Below, piece after piece: positions 62,751 through 64,000 of a stretch of DNA of 64,000 nt; within the stretch, counting starts at the first letter, position 1; every line of letters begins with the position of its first letter. Origin of the DNA: Halomonas sp. 1513 (lineage in GTDB: Bacteria > Pseudomonadota > Gammaproteobacteria > Pseudomonadales > Halomonadaceae). The position numbers were made by a program, and so were the translations under genes. The notes beneath the pieces were generated by a model. The model was not told where the DNA came from. It saw only the letters and a program-made list of their open reading frames with translations, and did not search any database. The DNA lies in the NCBI GenBank assembly GCA_001971685.1, contig CP019326.1, positions 992,001 to 1,056,000 on the forward strand, in the 5' to 3' direction.

Positions 62751-64000
62751 CAGTAGGGTTCCTTTAGCGGCGGGCGATGGCGTGCCGGTCGCTGGCGGCG
62801 CCAGCCCAGGTGCTGGAGAGGCATATCGCCTGGCTGCTCGGCCGGTACGCTGGCGGCGCGGCTGTCGGCGTGCGCCGGCGTGGCGCACGCCAGTGTCTGG
62901 TCGAGGCGCATCAGTACCGCGGCGGGCGTCTCTTCACCGGGGGTTGCCAGCAGCCCGACGCCTGCCAGCCAGGCGCCGAGGCGGCGACTGCCCGACAGCC
63001 GCACCAGCAGCGGGGCAATGATCAATCCCACCCATACCGGGGTCAGCCACCAGAAGAAGCTCGGCGTGAACTGGTACATGGCCAGCGCCCAGGCGCCGCC
63101 GACCAGGGTTGCGGCGCGAGTGTGAGCGAACGCCTGGCGCCATGCCACCGACCGGCCCTCGCGCACCTGCGGGTCCCAGCCGACGCTGCGCCCGATCAGG
63201 ATGCCAAGCACGAAGACGGTATGGAAGACCATCATCAGCGGGGCGATCAGGATCGCGTGGAACATCTCCAGCAGTGCACTCAGGCTGAGCCGCCAGCGCC
63301 CGCCGAAGGCTGCCGGGGTTTGCCACAGCGCCAGCAGCAGGCCGAACAGCTTGGGCAGCAGCAGCATGGCGGCGGTCAGCGCCAGCAGCGGCATGACCAT
63401 TGCGCTGGTGTCCAGCGGCCAGTCGGGAAACAGCTGGTAGGTGTCGCTGAAGAAGCGCTCACGGCTGAAGGCGTTGAGCATGGCGGCGGCACTGCTCAGC
63501 GCCAGCATCAGTACCCACAGCAGCGAGGAGAGGTAGGCCAGCGCGCCCATGGCGAAATGCAGGCGACTGATCGGGTGCAGGCCGCCGGCCGCCAGCAGGC
63601 GCAGGTGCTGGAGATTGCCCTGGGTCCAGCGCCGGTCGCGCCGCGCATAGTCGAGCAGGTTGCCGGGCAGCTCCTCGAAGCTCGCCGTGATGCTCGCGTC
63701 GAGCCGCACCCGCCAGCCGCCGCGGCGCAGCAGCGCGGCTTCGACGAAGTCGTGGCTCATGATGTCGCCGCCCAGCGGCGGGCGGCCCGATAGCGCGGGC
63801 AGGCCGCAGTGGGCCATGAAGGCACGGGTGCGCAGGATGGCGTTGTGCCCCCAGTAGTTGGCGCAGTCGCCCTGCCAGAAGGCCTGGCCGGCAGCCAGCA
63901 TGGGGCTGTAGAGCGCCGCGGCGAACTGGGTGAAGCGTCCGAACAGGGTGGCCTGGCGCACCGGGATCGGCACCGTCTGCAGGAGGCCCAGCTCGGGCTC
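62750..64000 (-). CDS. opgH: Glucans biosynthesis glucosyltransferase H, C-terminal part (partial)
   Basis: The frame is open to the window edge, so the N-terminal part is outside. The visible 416 residues begin in the GT2 catalytic domain: FWQGDCANYWGHNAILRTRA, then GGDIMSHDFVEAALLRRGGW and the (Q/R)xxRW motif DYARRDRRWTQGNLQHL. They continue through about six membrane helices (GALAYLSSLLWVLMLALSSA and following). It matches OpgH/MdoH, which makes the beta-1,2-glucan backbone of osmoregulated periplasmic glucans. In most bacteria opgG precedes it. Here fkbM and a creatininase follow in the same operon, which is unusual. Confidence 0.9.
   Translation of the reverse strand, partial: EPELGLLQTVPIPVRQATLFGRFTQFAAALYSPMLAAGQAFWQGDCANYWGHNAILRTRAFMAHCGLPALSGRPPLGGDIMSHDFVEAALLRRGGWRVRLDASITASFEELPGNLLDYARRDRRWTQGNLQHLRLLAAGGLHPISRLHFAMGALAYLSSLLWVLMLALSSAAAMLNAFSRERFFSDTYQLFPDWPLDTSAMVMPLLALTAAMLLLPKLFGLLLALWQTPAAFGGRWRLSLSALLEMFHAILIAPLMMVFHTVFVLGILIGRSVGWDPQVREGRSVAWRQAFAHTRAATLVGGAWALAMYQFTPSFFWWLTPVWVGLIIAPLLVRLSGSRRLGAWLAGVGLLATPGEETPAAVLMRLDQTLACATPAHADSRAASVPAEQPGDMPLQHLGWRRQRPARHRPPLKEPY

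Overview
The window looks like chromosome of a moderately halophilic gammaproteobacterium, most likely Halomonas or a close relative. The basis is the high GC and strong GC3 codon use, a PHA phasin plus a PHB-depolymerase-like esterase, a TAXI-type TRAP transporter, a fatty-acid/malonate locus, a Pta-AckA pair and an OpgH glucan synthase. The genus is an inference from gene content, not from a marker gene. No rRNA, tRNA or CRISPR array was found.

Positions 1-4000 are an accessory, lower-GC patch. It holds two unrecognised genes, a decayed IS481-like element (frameshift plus amber codon), the 3' stump of a type I restriction specificity gene (hsdS), a DUF4268 nuclease-like protein and a conserved small gene broken by a stop codon. 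Together they read as the scar of a lost restriction or defence island. Positions 4.0-10.1 kb carry housekeeping and hydrolase genes, including the PHA-related pair (esterase, phasin) and a 48-codon remnant of an AI-2E-family transporter. Positions 10.1-14.7 kb hold sbcD-sbcC, then a TAXI TRAP receptor and fused permease (15-18.3 kb). Positions 18.5-29.9 kb hold nfi, an aldo/keto reductase, tpx, an OsmC protein, an amidoligase plus class I amidotransferase pair, an MscS-type channel, two J-domain genes, an unrecognised membrane protein and a glutaredoxin-like protein.

Positions 29.9-36.8 kb are a complete deoxynucleoside catabolic operon (nupC-deoC-deoA-deoB-deoD-cdd) with a divergent DeoR-type regulator. 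A perfect palindrome and a 12-bp tandem repeat lie in the shared control region. Then come a methyltransferase, a CBS-BON protein, a class V aminotransferase, pta-ackA, a DMT permease and an OmpA-like beta-barrel. Positions 44.7-49.9 kb form a malonate operon (transporter, malonyl-CoA decarboxylase, malonyl-CoA synthetase) divergent from a GntR regulator. Positions 50.2-53.5 kb hold thiC and tenA, each behind its own TPP riboswitch.

The most unusual part is 53.5-64 kb. A tight operon encodes an MDR dehydrogenase, a pterin-synthase homologue lacking canonical zinc/catalytic residues, a GT4 glycosyltransferase, a SAM methyltransferase and a flippase-like membrane protein. It is flanked by a CDP-alcohol phosphatidyltransferase, a RibD-type reductase domain, a GTP cyclohydrolase II and a creatininase-family amidohydrolase that is translationally coupled to fkbM and opgH. 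I infer an uncharacterised pathway that builds and exports a pterin- or pyrimidine-derived glycoconjugate. The same region holds two full copies and one half copy of a structured intergenic repeat whose three nested stems are kept by paired base changes.
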